Source of the DNA: DASRWI01 sp035654655
Lineage (GTDB): Bacteria; Bacteroidota; Ignavibacteria; Ignavibacteriales; Ignavibacteriaceae
Length of the DNA: 64,000 nucleotides
NCBI GenBank assembly: GCA_035654655.1
Contig: DASRWI010000016.1
Coordinates: 124,001-188,000 of the forward strand
Direction of reading: 5' to 3'
The notes beneath the pieces are model-generated. The model did not search any database. It saw nothing but the letters and a program-made list of their open reading frames with translations, and was not told where the DNA came from. Positions 24,995 to 33,496 of the stretch are shown here, in pieces; positions within the stretch are counted from its first letter, which is position 1; each line of letters begins with the position of its first letter. The position numbers and the translations under genes are program-made.

Positions 24995-25729
24995 TTATAA
25001 TCCAAACAACACAGATAACTTTAGTTCAATTGCACTAATATTTCTGCTGTCTCCAATGAAATGCTCACTATTACCTACAGCATAAAGAGGATCTTTTTCA
25101 TCATTTAATGCAGTAAAGTTATCCAGGATTGGATGAGAAGTTCCTTGTGTAGTAAATTCTTTACTAAACAAGTTCATCATATTATATTGAACGTTTAAGT
25201 CAAGATTAAGTCCTGCTAATTTGAACAATACACCTGCACCTAAACCTAAACCAATTCTTGATGCACTTTCAATATCATATTCACCGCTGGGAACACTACT
25301 TACGCCATTTAGATTTACTTTTCCTGAGAATGAATTGTAAGCTATAAATCCTTGTACATATGGAGAAATAGGTGACATAGGTATACTGATTGAATATTCT
25401 GGACCTACTTTTATTGAAAGTACATTGTTTGTAACCTTAAGATTTCCTTTGTTCACTTCAGCATTACCTTCGCCGCTATAGAAGTTATATCCAACTTCTC
25501 CAAATACATTCATAAAAACTAATCCTAATCTGGCTTTAGCGTGAACATTAAATGCGCCGCCCATACCATATTCAGCCCCGTTATAGAATCCTGGAGTTTC
25601 ACCCCCAAAGTCACCTGATGGAATTGAATAACCAATACCTGCACCAAGTTGGAAACTTTGAGCGTTTGTGTTAACTGAAAATATAGTAACTAAGAAAGGA
25701 ATAACTAATAGTAAAAAATATTTTTTCAT
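24995..25729 (-). CDS. Outer-membrane beta-barrel protein
   Basis: 244 residues from ATG 25729 (the frame extends 28 codons upstream but those are not signal-like). Signal peptide MKKYFLLLVIPFLVTIFSVNTNAQ. The mature part alternates polar and hydrophobic residues with many Gly and aromatic girdle residues (LGAGIGYSIPSGDF, MNVFGEVGYNF, YVQGFIAYNSF, RIGLGLGAGVLF, LDLNVQYNMMNLF) and ends in leucine-rich LKLSVLFGL, in line with an eight- to ten-strand OmpW/OprF-like barrel. Function unknown. It is divergent from the TetR-type gene at 25902, with which it shares a 170-base upstream region. Confidence 0.8.
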   Translation of the reverse strand: MKKYFLLLVIPFLVTIFSVNTNAQSFQLGAGIGYSIPSGDFGGETPGFYNGAEYGMGGAFNVHAKARLGLVFMNVFGEVGYNFYSGEGNAEVNKGNLKVTNNVLSIKVGPEYSISIPMSPISPYVQGFIAYNSFSGKVNLNGVSSVPSGEYDIESASRIGLGLGAGVLFKLAGLNLDLNVQYNMMNLFSKEFTTQGTSHPILDNFTALNDEKDPLYAVGNSEHFIGDSRNISAIELKLSVLFGL

Positions 25730-25820
25730 TTTATATCCTATTTTTTTTATTGATAGTATAATATACCTATAATTTTTCAGCTTTTTTCCATTTATTTTCG
25801 TTTCATCTGTCACACCCCCC

Positions 25821-25851
25821 TTGACAATTTAATTTAACCAATTTAATTTTG
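25821..25851 (+). promoter_or_regulatory. Promoter of the TetR-efflux operon
   Basis: TTGACA (25821-25826) and TAATTTTG (25844-25851), with 20 bases between TTG and TA: an exact fit to the Bacteroidota housekeeping pattern. Start expected near 25857. Confidence 0.7.
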
Positions 25852-25862
25852 GACTAACTAAT

Positions 25863-25901
25863 AGAGTTATTAAATAGAGCTATTAAACAGACTTATTAAA
25901 T
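25863..25901 (+). repeat. Three tandem 13-base repeats before the tetR-type start, possible operator
   Basis: AGAGTTATTAAAT, AGAGCTATTAAAC and AGACTTATTAAAT stand head to tail and end exactly at ATG 25902. They lie just downstream of the predicted transcription start, where a repressor would block its own operon. A 12-base segment at 25851-25862 is a weak fourth copy. There is no ribosome site, so the repeats also form the translation-initiation region. Confidence 0.55.
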
Positions 25902-26522
25902 ATGAACGAAATAAAAGAAGACAAAACTGAAGAGAAGATACTTGAGGCTGCCGAAAAGTTATTTCTTGAAAAAGGATTCGCTTTGACATCCACTACTGAG
26001 ATTGCCAAAGTAGTTGGCGTTAATCAGGCGATGGTACACTATTATTTCAGGAAGAAGGAAAATCTTTTTGAAGCAATTTTTGAAAAGAAACTAAAGCTTT
26101 TAGTGAGCACCTTTTTCAGCATAAGCGAAGAGGATATTCCTTTTGAAGAAAAACTAAAGAAAAAAATTGAACTTCATTTTGATATGCTTAAGGAAAACCG
26201 GAATATACCTTTTCTAATAATTAATGAGTTTTGTACAAATCCTGACAGATTAAAATCGATAAAAGAAAAAGTTAAAGAATTTCCTATTGCGCTATTAAAG
26301 CAAATTGAAAAGGAAATAAAAATTGAAGTGAATGAAGGAAGGTTACGACCTACAAATCCTGCTGACCTTTTAATAAGCGTGATATCATTAAATGTAATGC
26401 TTTTTTTAGCGCTCCCTATTTTCAAGCAGGCAATTGAAATGTCAGATGATGAAATAGAAGAATTTCTTGAGCATCGAAAACAAGAAAATGTTAGAATAAT
26501 ATTAAACAGTTTAAAACCATAA
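25902..26522 (+). CDS. TetR/AcrR-family regulator of the efflux operon
   Basis: 206 residues. The N-terminal DNA-binding domain is clear: EEKILEAAEKLFLEKGFALTSTTEIAKVVGVNQAMVHYYFRKKENLFEAIFEKK (helix-turn-helix at about residues 30-50). The remaining helical part is the ligand-binding and dimer domain. It is the first gene of a six-gene unit encoding a TolC-like channel, a membrane fusion protein and a two-ATPase, two-permease ABC exporter. In E. coli a TetR-type protein (CecR) controls the related ybhGFSR genes, so local autorepression relieved by a toxic compound is the likely mode. Confidence 0.9.
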   Translation: MNEIKEDKTEEKILEAAEKLFLEKGFALTSTTEIAKVVGVNQAMVHYYFRKKENLFEAIFEKKLKLLVSTFFSISEEDIPFEEKLKKKIELHFDMLKENRNIPFLIINEFCTNPDRLKSIKEKVKEFPIALLKQIEKEIKIEVNEGRLRPTNPADLLISVISLNVMLFLALPIFKQAIEMSDDEIEEFLEHRKQENVRIILNSLKP

Positions 26523-26527
26523 TTTAT

Positions 26528-27793
26528 ATGAACAGATATTTAAAAATATTACTGCTATTGCTCGGTTTATGTTCTTCCTATAGTTATAGTCAAATTACTC
26601 TTGAACAAAGCCGTGAGGATGCCAGAAAAAATTATCCTCTTATAAAACAATACAATATTCTTGAACAGCTTGAAGAATTTAATTTATCAAATGCAAGCAA
26701 AGGATATTTTCCTCAAATTACTGTTACCGGAAAGGCAAGTTATCAATCAGAGGTAATTCAAATCCCTATCTCTTTCCCGGGATTTAAATTAGAATCGCCT
26801 GATAAAGACCAGTATTCTATTGTAGGTGAAGTAAGCCAGGTTGTTTGGGATGGCGGAGCAATAAGTGCTCAGAAGGATATACTCTCATCAACTTCGAATG
26901 TGGAAAAGAAAAAGCTTGAAGTTGATTTGTATTCTCTCAATGATAGAGTTAATCAATTATTCTTCAGTATACTCCTGTTTGATGAACAGTTGAAATCAAA
27001 TATGATTTTGCAAGATGAACTTCAAAATAATTTTAATAGAGTTTACGCCTATGTTCAAAATGGAGTTGCTAATCAGGCGGACCTTGATGCTGTTCGAGTT
27101 GAGCAGATAAATGCAAAGAAAAAAGAAATTGAACTGAAAGCAAATAAAAAATCGTTTGTTGAAATGTTATCTGTTCTTACAGGTAAACAAATTACAGAAT
27201 CTGATAGTCTTGTTGCACCTGAAGTAAAAGAAGATAATTTTACTGTAAATAAAATTAACCGACCTGAGTTGGATTTATTTAATGCTCAAAAAGATTTATT
27301 TCAAAATCAAAGAAGTACAATCACTGCAAGTAATCTTCCAAAAATTAGTTTGTTCCTTCAAGGAGGTTATGGTAAACCCGGATTAAATATGCTTAAGAAT
27401 GATTTCAGCAGCTACTACATTGGTGGAGTTAGGTTTACCTGGAATTTAAGTTCACTTTATACAAGAAGTAATAGCCTTGATATTATTGAACTTAATCAGC
27501 GTAATGTAGACCTGCAAAGTGAAACATTCCTGTTTAACACTGATATTAAATTAAAACAGCAGAATAATGAAATTCAAAAAATAAAAGATTTTCTTGTTCA
27601 GGATTCTGAAGTCATTAACCTGAGAAATAATATTAAGAAATCTGCTGAAGCTAAATATCAGAATGGTACCATAACTATTACCGATTTACTTCGTGAAATA
27701 AATTTAGAAAATTTAGCTGTTACTGAAAAAGCTGTTCACCAAATACAATTAACATTAGCAATTTATAATTTATTAAATACTACAAATAATTAA
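26528..27793 (+). CDS. TolC-family outer-membrane efflux channel
   Basis: 421 residues. Signal peptide ends SYSYSQ at about residue 22. The sequence has the two-fold repeat of long coiled helices and short strands of TolC: opening ITLEQSREDARKNYPLIKQ, middle SSTSNVEKKKLEVDLYSLNDRVNQLFFSILLFDEQL, repeat two around NRPELDLFNAQKDLFQNQRSTITASNLPKISLFLQGGYG, and ending KYQNGTITITDLLREIN. Channels of this family bridge periplasm and outer membrane and pair with HlyD-type fusion proteins. It lies five bases after the regulator and one base before the fusion-protein gene. Confidence 0.9.
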   Translation: MNRYLKILLLLLGLCSSYSYSQITLEQSREDARKNYPLIKQYNILEQLEEFNLSNASKGYFPQITVTGKASYQSEVIQIPISFPGFKLESPDKDQYSIVGEVSQVVWDGGAISAQKDILSSTSNVEKKKLEVDLYSLNDRVNQLFFSILLFDEQLKSNMILQDELQNNFNRVYAYVQNGVANQADLDAVRVEQINAKKKEIELKANKKSFVEMLSVLTGKQITESDSLVAPEVKEDNFTVNKINRPELDLFNAQKDLFQNQRSTITASNLPKISLFLQGGYGKPGLNMLKNDFSSYYIGGVRFTWNLSSLYTRSNSLDIIELNQRNVDLQSETFLFNTDIKLKQQNNEIQKIKDFLVQDSEVINLRNNIKKSAEAKYQNGTITITDLLREINLENLAVTEKAVHQIQLTLAIYNLLNTTNN

Positions 27794-27794
27794 T

Positions 27795-28691
27795 ATGAAA
27801 AAGTTATATATAATATTATTGGCAATTAGTTCATCCTTTATTATCGGATGCGGAAATGATGAAGGTAAATTTGATGCATCAGGAGTTTTTGAAGCAACTG
27901 AAATTATTGTTTCCTCTGAAGCTGCCGGAAGAATTTTACAATTCGAAGTTAAGGAAGGTGATGTATTAAAAGCAGGTCAGGTTGTTGGCATTATTGACAG
28001 CACTCAGCTTTATCTTAAAAAGCAGCAGCTACTTGCATCAAGAAAAGCAGTGCAGAGCAGAAGACCTGAAATAAATACTCAAATTGCAGTAACTGAACAG
28101 CAAATTCAAACTGCTAAAACTGAAAGAACAAGAATTGAAAATCTGCTTAAGAGTAATGCAGCTACTCAAAAACAATTGGATGATGTAAATGCGCAAATCA
28201 ATTTATTCGAGAAACAGTTAGCCGCACAACGCTCAACCTTAACGAGTGCAAGTACTGGAGTAACCGAAGAAAGTTCTTCAATGGAAATACAAATTGCACA
28301 GATTGAGGACCAGCTTCATAAATCCAGGATAGTTAATCCGATTAATGGTACCCTGCTTACAAAGTATGCAGAAGTTAATGAAGTAACTGCACCCGGAAAG
28401 GCTTTATATAAAATTGCAGACGTTAATAATATTTATTTAAGAGTATATCTCTCCTCTGATCAATTTAATAAAGTCAAAATTGGTCAGAACGTAAAAGTAT
28501 ATTCTGACTATGGTAAGAATGACTATAAACAATATGAAGGCACGATCACCTGGATATCCAACAAAGCAGAGTTTACACCAAAAACAATTCAGACAAAAGA
28601 TGAACGTGCAAATTTAGTGTATGCAGTTAAAGTCGCAGTGAAGAATGATGGATTATTAAAAATTGGAATGTATGGAGAAGTAAAGTTATAA
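27795..28691 (+). CDS. HlyD/YbhG-type periplasmic membrane fusion lipoprotein
   Basis: 298 residues. Signal ends FIIGC, so Cys19 should be lipidated, anchoring the protein in a membrane. The lipoyl/barrel-sandwich half motif is SSEAAGRILQFEVKEGDVLKAGQVVGIID and its partner SRIVNPINGTLLTKYAEVNEVTAPGKALYKIAD; between them is a helical hairpin (about residues 75-165) that docks on TolC. A C-terminal beta-barrel domain follows (VYLSSDQFNKVKIGQNVKV). It links the inner-membrane ABC exporter to the channel. A dispersed repeat (28699-28830) separates it from the ATPase genes. Confidence 0.9.
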   Translation: MKKLYIILLAISSSFIIGCGNDEGKFDASGVFEATEIIVSSEAAGRILQFEVKEGDVLKAGQVVGIIDSTQLYLKKQQLLASRKAVQSRRPEINTQIAVTEQQIQTAKTERTRIENLLKSNAATQKQLDDVNAQINLFEKQLAAQRSTLTSASTGVTEESSSMEIQIAQIEDQLHKSRIVNPINGTLLTKYAEVNEVTAPGKALYKIADVNNIYLRVYLSSDQFNKVKIGQNVKVYSDYGKNDYKQYEGTITWISNKAEFTPKTIQTKDERANLVYAVKVAVKNDGLLKIGMYGEVKL

Positions 28692-28698
28692 ACATAAA

Positions 28699-28830
28699 GC
28701 AGCGGTTCATCGAGTGTTTTTTGATCCGAATTCGGAGCAAAAAATGTATCGAGATGCCCGCTGCTATAGTCGCTTAGGTCTTCTCGATACAATTTCGACT
28801 TCGTCGAAATCACTCGAAGAACCTTCGCTC
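28699..28830. repeat. Paired-hairpin dispersed repeat, copy 3, inside the efflux operon
   Basis: Reverse complement of the 22719-22846 copy: GCAGCGGTTCATCGAGTGTTTTTTG with CAAAAAATGTATCGAGATGCCCGCTGC form the first hairpin and CTTCTCGATACAATTTCGAC with GTCGAAATCACTCGAAGAACC the second. It fills nearly the whole gap between the fusion-protein and first ATPase genes. Confidence 0.85.
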
Positions 28831-28847
28831 TTAAATTATTTAAATTT

Positions 28848-29756
28848 ATGAACGCTATATCAGTAAAAAATATTAACAAAAGTTATAAGAATCATCAGGC
28901 GCTGAAAGATATTTATTTTGAAGTCCCTAAAGGTGAAATATTCGGTCTAATCGGTCCTGATGGTTCGGGCAAAACTACATTGTTCAGGATATTGACTACT
29001 CTCCTGCTTGCTAACTCCGGTGAAGCATATGTGGATGGATTTAATGTTGTTAAGGATTATAAAAAAATTAGAAATGTTGTCGGTTATATGCCAGGTAGAT
29101 TTTCTTTGTACCAGGATTTAACTGTTGAAGAAAATTTAAAATTCTTTGCTACTGTTTTTAATACAACGATTGAAGAAAATTATCACCTGATAAAGGATAT
29201 TTACAACCAGATAGAGCCATTCAAAAAAAGACGTGCAGGTGCATTATCAGGCGGTATGAAACAGAAGCTTGCTCTTAGCTGCGCATTGATTCATAAACCG
29301 AATGTTTTATTCCTTGATGAACCAACAACAGGCGTTGATCCAATTTCAAGAAAAGAATTTTGGCAGATGCTTTTGAAATTAAAAGCACAAGGAATTACAA
29401 TAATGGTTTCAACACCTTATATGGATGAAGCAGCAATGTGTGATAAGATTGCCTTAATGATTGATGGGAAAATTTTGGAGCTTGATACTCCTGCTAACAT
29501 CGTCAAAAACTTTAACAAGACTTTAGTTGCTGTAAGAAGCGACCATATGCACGAACTTCTTCTTGACCTTCGTGCAAACCCGCACGTTGAAAGCAGTTTT
29601 GCTTTTGGAGATAGTATGCACTTTACTTTAAAGGATGATAATACAAATATAGATGAAATAAAAAATTATTTGATTGAAAAAGAGCATTCAAATATTGATA
29701 TAAATATTATTGAGCCGGGTATTGAAGATAGATTTATGAGTTTAACAATTAAGTGA
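28848..29756 (+). CDS. ABC exporter ATPase (first half of a YbhF-like pair)
   Basis: 302 residues. Walker A is GPDGSGKTT, the signature LSGGMKQKL, Walker B VLFLDEPTTGVDP and the switch region MVSTPYMDEA, in which the usual His is replaced by Pro. A C-terminal extension of about 70 residues follows. The GPDGxGKTT form and the order ATPase-ATPase-permease-permease match the N-terminal half of E. coli YbhF, which is a single protein with two ATPase domains; here the halves are separate genes. Lack of the switch His suggests this site may be catalytically weak. Nearest gene downstream starts one base after the stop. Confidence 0.9.
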   Translation: MNAISVKNINKSYKNHQALKDIYFEVPKGEIFGLIGPDGSGKTTLFRILTTLLLANSGEAYVDGFNVVKDYKKIRNVVGYMPGRFSLYQDLTVEENLKFFATVFNTTIEENYHLIKDIYNQIEPFKKRRAGALSGGMKQKLALSCALIHKPNVLFLDEPTTGVDPISRKEFWQMLLKLKAQGITIMVSTPYMDEAAMCDKIALMIDGKILELDTPANIVKNFNKTLVAVRSDHMHELLLDLRANPHVESSFAFGDSMHFTLKDDNTNIDEIKNYLIEKEHSNIDINIIEPGIEDRFMSLTIK

Positions 29757-29757
29757 T

Positions 29758-30495
29758 ATGAAAGTAATTGAAGTAGAAAATCTTGTAAAGAAATTTGGAG
29801 ACTTTATAGCTGTCGATAACATTAGCTTTGAAGTTGAGAAAGGTGAAATATTTGGTTTCCTTGGTGCTAATGGTGCCGGTAAAACTACTGCAATGAGGAT
29901 GCTTTGTGGACTAAGTAAACCTACATCAGGCCACGGTAAAGTTGCCGGCTTTGATATTAAATCTGAATCAGAAAAAGTTAAAGCAAATATTGGTTATATG
30001 AGTCAGAAGTTTTCTTTATACCACGATTTAAAAGTTTGGGAAAACATAAAACTTTTTGCCGGTATTTATGGAATGAAAAAAGATGAAATTGCTAAGCAAA
30101 CTGATGAGCTATTAGAAAGATTAAATTTTGAATCTGAAAGAAATACTTTAGTTAGTGAATTACCCTTAGGATGGAAGCAGAAACTTGCATTCTCAGTTTC
30201 AATTTTTCACAATCCGAAAATTGTATTTCTTGATGAGCCAACTGGTGGTGTTGACCCTGTAACCCGAAGACAATTTTGGGAAATGATTTATGAAGCCGCT
30301 TATAACGGAATTACAGTTTTTGTAACAACCCACTATATGGACGAAGCTGAATACTGCAATAGAGTTTCAATTATGGTAGATGGAAGAATTGAAGCACTTG
30401 ATTCCCCATTAAACCTAAGAGAACAATATAAAGCAAAAAATATGGATGATGTTTTTCATCAGATAGCACGCAGCGCAAAAAGGAGTGATAACTGA
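29758..30495 (+). CDS. ABC exporter ATPase (second half of a YbhF-like pair)
   Basis: 245 residues. Walker A GANGAGKTT, Walker B IVFLDEPTGGVDP and switch FVTTHYMDEA with the usual His are intact, but the signature is LPLGWKQKL instead of LSGGQ. Paired with the preceding subunit (normal signature, missing switch His), the two would form one canonical and one degenerate nucleotide site in a heterodimer, as in many asymmetric ABC exporters. The last base of its stop codon is shared with the start of the first permease gene (TGATG), so translation is coupled. Confidence 0.9.
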   Translation: MKVIEVENLVKKFGDFIAVDNISFEVEKGEIFGFLGANGAGKTTAMRMLCGLSKPTSGHGKVAGFDIKSESEKVKANIGYMSQKFSLYHDLKVWENIKLFAGIYGMKKDEIAKQTDELLERLNFESERNTLVSELPLGWKQKLAFSVSIFHNPKIVFLDEPTGGVDPVTRRQFWEMIYEAAYNGITVFVTTHYMDEAEYCNRVSIMVDGRIEALDSPLNLREQYKAKNMDDVFHQIARSAKRSDN

Positions 30496-31601
30496 TGAAA
30501 CAATTCAGGTCATTCCTACAAAAGGAATTATACCACATCTTCCGCGATGTAAGAACAATAATGATTTTGCTTGTTATGCCTGTTATTCAGATGATATTAT
30601 TCGGATATGCAATCTCAACTGAAGTCAAGAACGCAAAAATTGCTGTTTATGATCCTTCAAAAGATATTGCTACAAGAAGAATAATTGAACAGATGGATAA
30701 TAGTAAAAGCTTTGATGTAGTTGAATATATTGTTAATCCTAATGAGATTGAAAAACTTTTTCTTGAAGGTAAAGTTAAGATGGTAATGGTCTTTGGAGAA
30801 AATTTTAATGAAAATCTTCTTCACGGCAACAAAACCCAACTTCAATTAATTACTGATGCAACTGATGCAAACTTTGCTACTTCAATCTCCAATTATGCTT
30901 CAGGAATAATTGCAAACTATCAAATGGAATTAATGCAGCAGAACAAAATTCCAATTACTATTCAGCCTGAAATCAGATTGTTATATAATCCTCAAATGAA
31001 GGGAGCATATAATTTCGTTCCCGGTGTGCTGGGATTAATTCTTATGCTTATCTGTGCAATGATGACATCAATGGCAATAGTTCGCGAAAAAGAATTAGGC
31101 ACTATGGAAGTACTATTAGTTTCTCCAATGAAGCCATTATTAATTATCATTGCAAAAGCAGTTCCATATTTTCTCCTTTCATGTATAAACCTCGCTACTG
31201 TTTTGTTTCTATCTTATTTTGTTTTGAATGTTCCCATAGCAGGAAGTTTATTCTGGTTAATTGTAGTTTCAATGCTTTTTATTTTCTTATCGTTGTCATT
31301 GGGATTGCTTGTCTCAACATTAGTCGATACACAAATTGCAGCTATGTTAATTTCAGGTATGGTGTTTATGATGCCTGTAATGCTATTATCGGGAATGATG
31401 TTCCCAATAGAAAACATGCCTGTGTTTCTTCAAATTATTTCACATATAATACCGGCTCGCTGGTACATATCAGCAGTTAAAGATTTGATGATTAAAGGGC
31501 TTGGCTTCTCTGCAGTAGTGGAAGAAATAAGTGTAATGCTTTTAATGATTGGAGTAATACTATCGATCAGCTTAATAAAATTTAAGGTAAGGTTAGATTA
31601 A
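30495..31601 (+). CDS. ABC-2 type permease (YbhS-like)
   Basis: 368 residues. One N-terminal span (IMILLVMPVIQMILFGYAIS) is followed by a periplasmic domain of about 150 residues and five spans in the C-terminal half, including the conserved KELGTMEVLLVSPMKP loop. This is the ABC-2 membrane type seen in YbhS/YhhJ exporters. It shares a base with the ATPase stop on one side and with the next permease start on the other, so both permeases are made together, most likely as a heterodimer. Confidence 0.9.
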   Translation: MKQFRSFLQKELYHIFRDVRTIMILLVMPVIQMILFGYAISTEVKNAKIAVYDPSKDIATRRIIEQMDNSKSFDVVEYIVNPNEIEKLFLEGKVKMVMVFGENFNENLLHGNKTQLQLITDATDANFATSISNYASGIIANYQMELMQQNKIPITIQPEIRLLYNPQMKGAYNFVPGVLGLILMLICAMMTSMAIVREKELGTMEVLLVSPMKPLLIIIAKAVPYFLLSCINLATVLFLSYFVLNVPIAGSLFWLIVVSMLFIFLSLSLGLLVSTLVDTQIAAMLISGMVFMMPVMLLSGMMFPIENMPVFLQIISHIIPARWYISAVKDLMIKGLGFSAVVEEISVMLLMIGVILSISLIKFKVRLD

Positions 31602-32713
31602 TGCTTAAATATTTAATTGAAAAAGAATTTAAACAAATATTAAGGAATAAATTTTTACCGAAAGTAATTTTTGTATTTCCTGTTGTCATGCTGCTTATCT
31701 TACCTTTTGCCGCTAATTATGAAATCAAGCATATCAACTTAAGTGTTGTGGATAATGATCATTCAAGTTATTCATCAAGACTTATAAGGAAAATAACTTC
31801 TTCCGGATATTTCAATCTAACTAATGTTTCAGATAATTATAATCAGGCAATTAAAAGCATTGAAGCAGAGGAAGCAGATATAATTTTGCAGGTTCCAAAA
31901 GATTTTGAAAAGAATTTAATCGTTGAGCAGACAAGCAAAGTTATGATATCTGCTAATGCAGTAAATGGAATGAAGGGAGGATTAGGAAGCTCGTATTTAT
32001 CCAATATAATCAATGATTTTGCCAATGAAGTCCGTGGCGAATGGATTACAGTTCAAGGTTTATCATCAATTCCAATAATTGATATTGTTCCGCAAAACAA
32101 ATTTAATGTTCATCTAAGTTACAAGATATTTATGGTGCCGGCGATTATGGCTATGCTGATTACATTAATAACAGGATTTCTGCCTGCAATGAACATTGTA
32201 AATGAAAAAGAGTTAGGAACAATAGAGCAAATAAATGTTTCACCAGTTAAGAAATTTACATTTATAATTTCAAAATTAATTCCTTACTGGATAATAGGAA
32301 CAATAGTGTTCATGTTTGCCTATATAATAGCGAGGTTAGTTTATGATTTAACTCCTGCAGGACATTTAAGAAGTATTTATGTATCCACCGCAATTTATAT
32401 GCTTGGAATTTCAGGTTTAGGTTTAATAATTTCCAATTATTCCAAAACAATTCAGCAGGCAATGTTTGTAGTTTTCTTTTTTATGATGGTAATGATTTTA
32501 ATGAGTGGACTATACACACCGATAAGCAGTATGCCAATGTGGGCGCAATACATAACATACCTGAATCCTTTAAGATACTTCATAGAAACAATGCGCTCCA
32601 TATATTTAAAAGGAAGCGGCATAATAGACCTTCGTTATAATCTATATGCATTAATAGGATTTGCACTCCTCTTCAACACCTGGGCAGTGCTAAGTTATAG
32701 GAAGAGTAGTTGA
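31601..32713 (+). CDS. ABC-2 type permease (YbhR-like)
   Basis: 370 residues and the same topology as the preceding permease: N-terminal span PKVIFVFPVVMLLILPFAA, extracytoplasmic domain, then five spans with KELGTIEQINVSPVKK before the third. The two permeases are diverged paralogues. It ends the operon; no strong terminator is seen in the 40 bases before the convergent DUF4145 gene. Confidence 0.9.
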   Translation: MLKYLIEKEFKQILRNKFLPKVIFVFPVVMLLILPFAANYEIKHINLSVVDNDHSSYSSRLIRKITSSGYFNLTNVSDNYNQAIKSIEAEEADIILQVPKDFEKNLIVEQTSKVMISANAVNGMKGGLGSSYLSNIINDFANEVRGEWITVQGLSSIPIIDIVPQNKFNVHLSYKIFMVPAIMAMLITLITGFLPAMNIVNEKELGTIEQINVSPVKKFTFIISKLIPYWIIGTIVFMFAYIIARLVYDLTPAGHLRSIYVSTAIYMLGISGLGLIISNYSKTIQQAMFVVFFFMMVMILMSGLYTPISSMPMWAQYITYLNPLRYFIETMRSIYLKGSGIIDLRYNLYALIGFALLFNTWAVLSYRKSS

Positions 32714-32754
32714 AAAATTTAAGACCATAGATTAAAATTGCAAATACAAAAATC

Positions 32755-33471
32755 TTATAGAGGAGGCACTTCCTGTTTAATTGATTTTTCTAATTCATTA
32801 ATGGAATAGTGTAATTCTTCAATCCTTGTTGGAAGCACATAAATATATTCTATAAGATATTCTATTAAATCGATCATCAGAGTTGCTATTTTTTCGTCAG
32901 GTTCTTTTTCCAGGTCAAAATGAGCACCTAAGTTGCCTGCCTTACGAATTGCATCTGCTAACATTAATATAGGTTCGGATAGATCTATATTGGAGGGTAA
33001 TGATTGTAATTGTTTATATATAGAATTATTTTCAAGATCATTAGGTAGTAATGATTTCAATATGCCCTCAAGTAATTTACGACAAATTACTGCGGTTGCA
33101 CTCCATTCACGTGTATTATAAACATTTAAAGCTGAATGGTAAGTCCTGTTGAGCATGGGGGAGAATTTTTTTGATTGCTCTGTACCATACATTGGATTTT
33201 TTATTTTTGGTTCAGGAAAGATGAATAATCCACCTTCCTCATAATTAATTAGTTCAGGAATATTAAGATTAATAAAATATGCTGTCTTTCCGCATGATGG
33301 GCAACTAGATTTCGTAAAATATATACGAGTATGTAGATTTTTATTCCAGGAATTTAGAGTAAATGATATTTTTCTTTGGCAAAAAGGACAATTTATATCA
33401 ACCGCTTTAGGCAATTGATCATTGTCAATCTTTAACCAACTCGAGACTGAAAATTTTGGGATTTTATACAT
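32755..33471 (-). CDS. DUF4145-containing zinc-ribbon protein
   Basis: 238 residues. Two Cys pairs (CPFC at about 28-31 and CPSC at about 58-61) look like a zinc ribbon. The C-terminal half has the DUF4145 pattern: REWSATAVICRKLLEGILKSLLP, then ILMLADAIRKAGNLGAHFDLE, in which the Arg-Lys and Asn-x-Gly-x-His are conserved. The family is often found near or fused to restriction and other defence genes, but its biochemistry is not established. It starts 25 bases after the GIY-YIG/PUA-like gene and is probably in the same transcript. Confidence 0.75.
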   Translation of the reverse strand: MYKIPKFSVSSWLKIDNDQLPKAVDINCPFCQRKISFTLNSWNKNLHTRIYFTKSSCPSCGKTAYFINLNIPELINYEEGGLFIFPEPKIKNPMYGTEQSKKFSPMLNRTYHSALNVYNTREWSATAVICRKLLEGILKSLLPNDLENNSIYKQLQSLPSNIDLSEPILMLADAIRKAGNLGAHFDLEKEPDEKIATLMIDLIEYLIEYIYVLPTRIEELHYSINELEKSIKQEVPPL

Positions 33472-33496
33472 GTTTTTATCCTTTAAATTCTAATAA

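Noticed and set aside
25730..25813. 28-codon extension of the outer-membrane barrel gene
   Set aside because: It would hide the signal peptide behind a charged stretch; ATG 25729 gives a normal signal.
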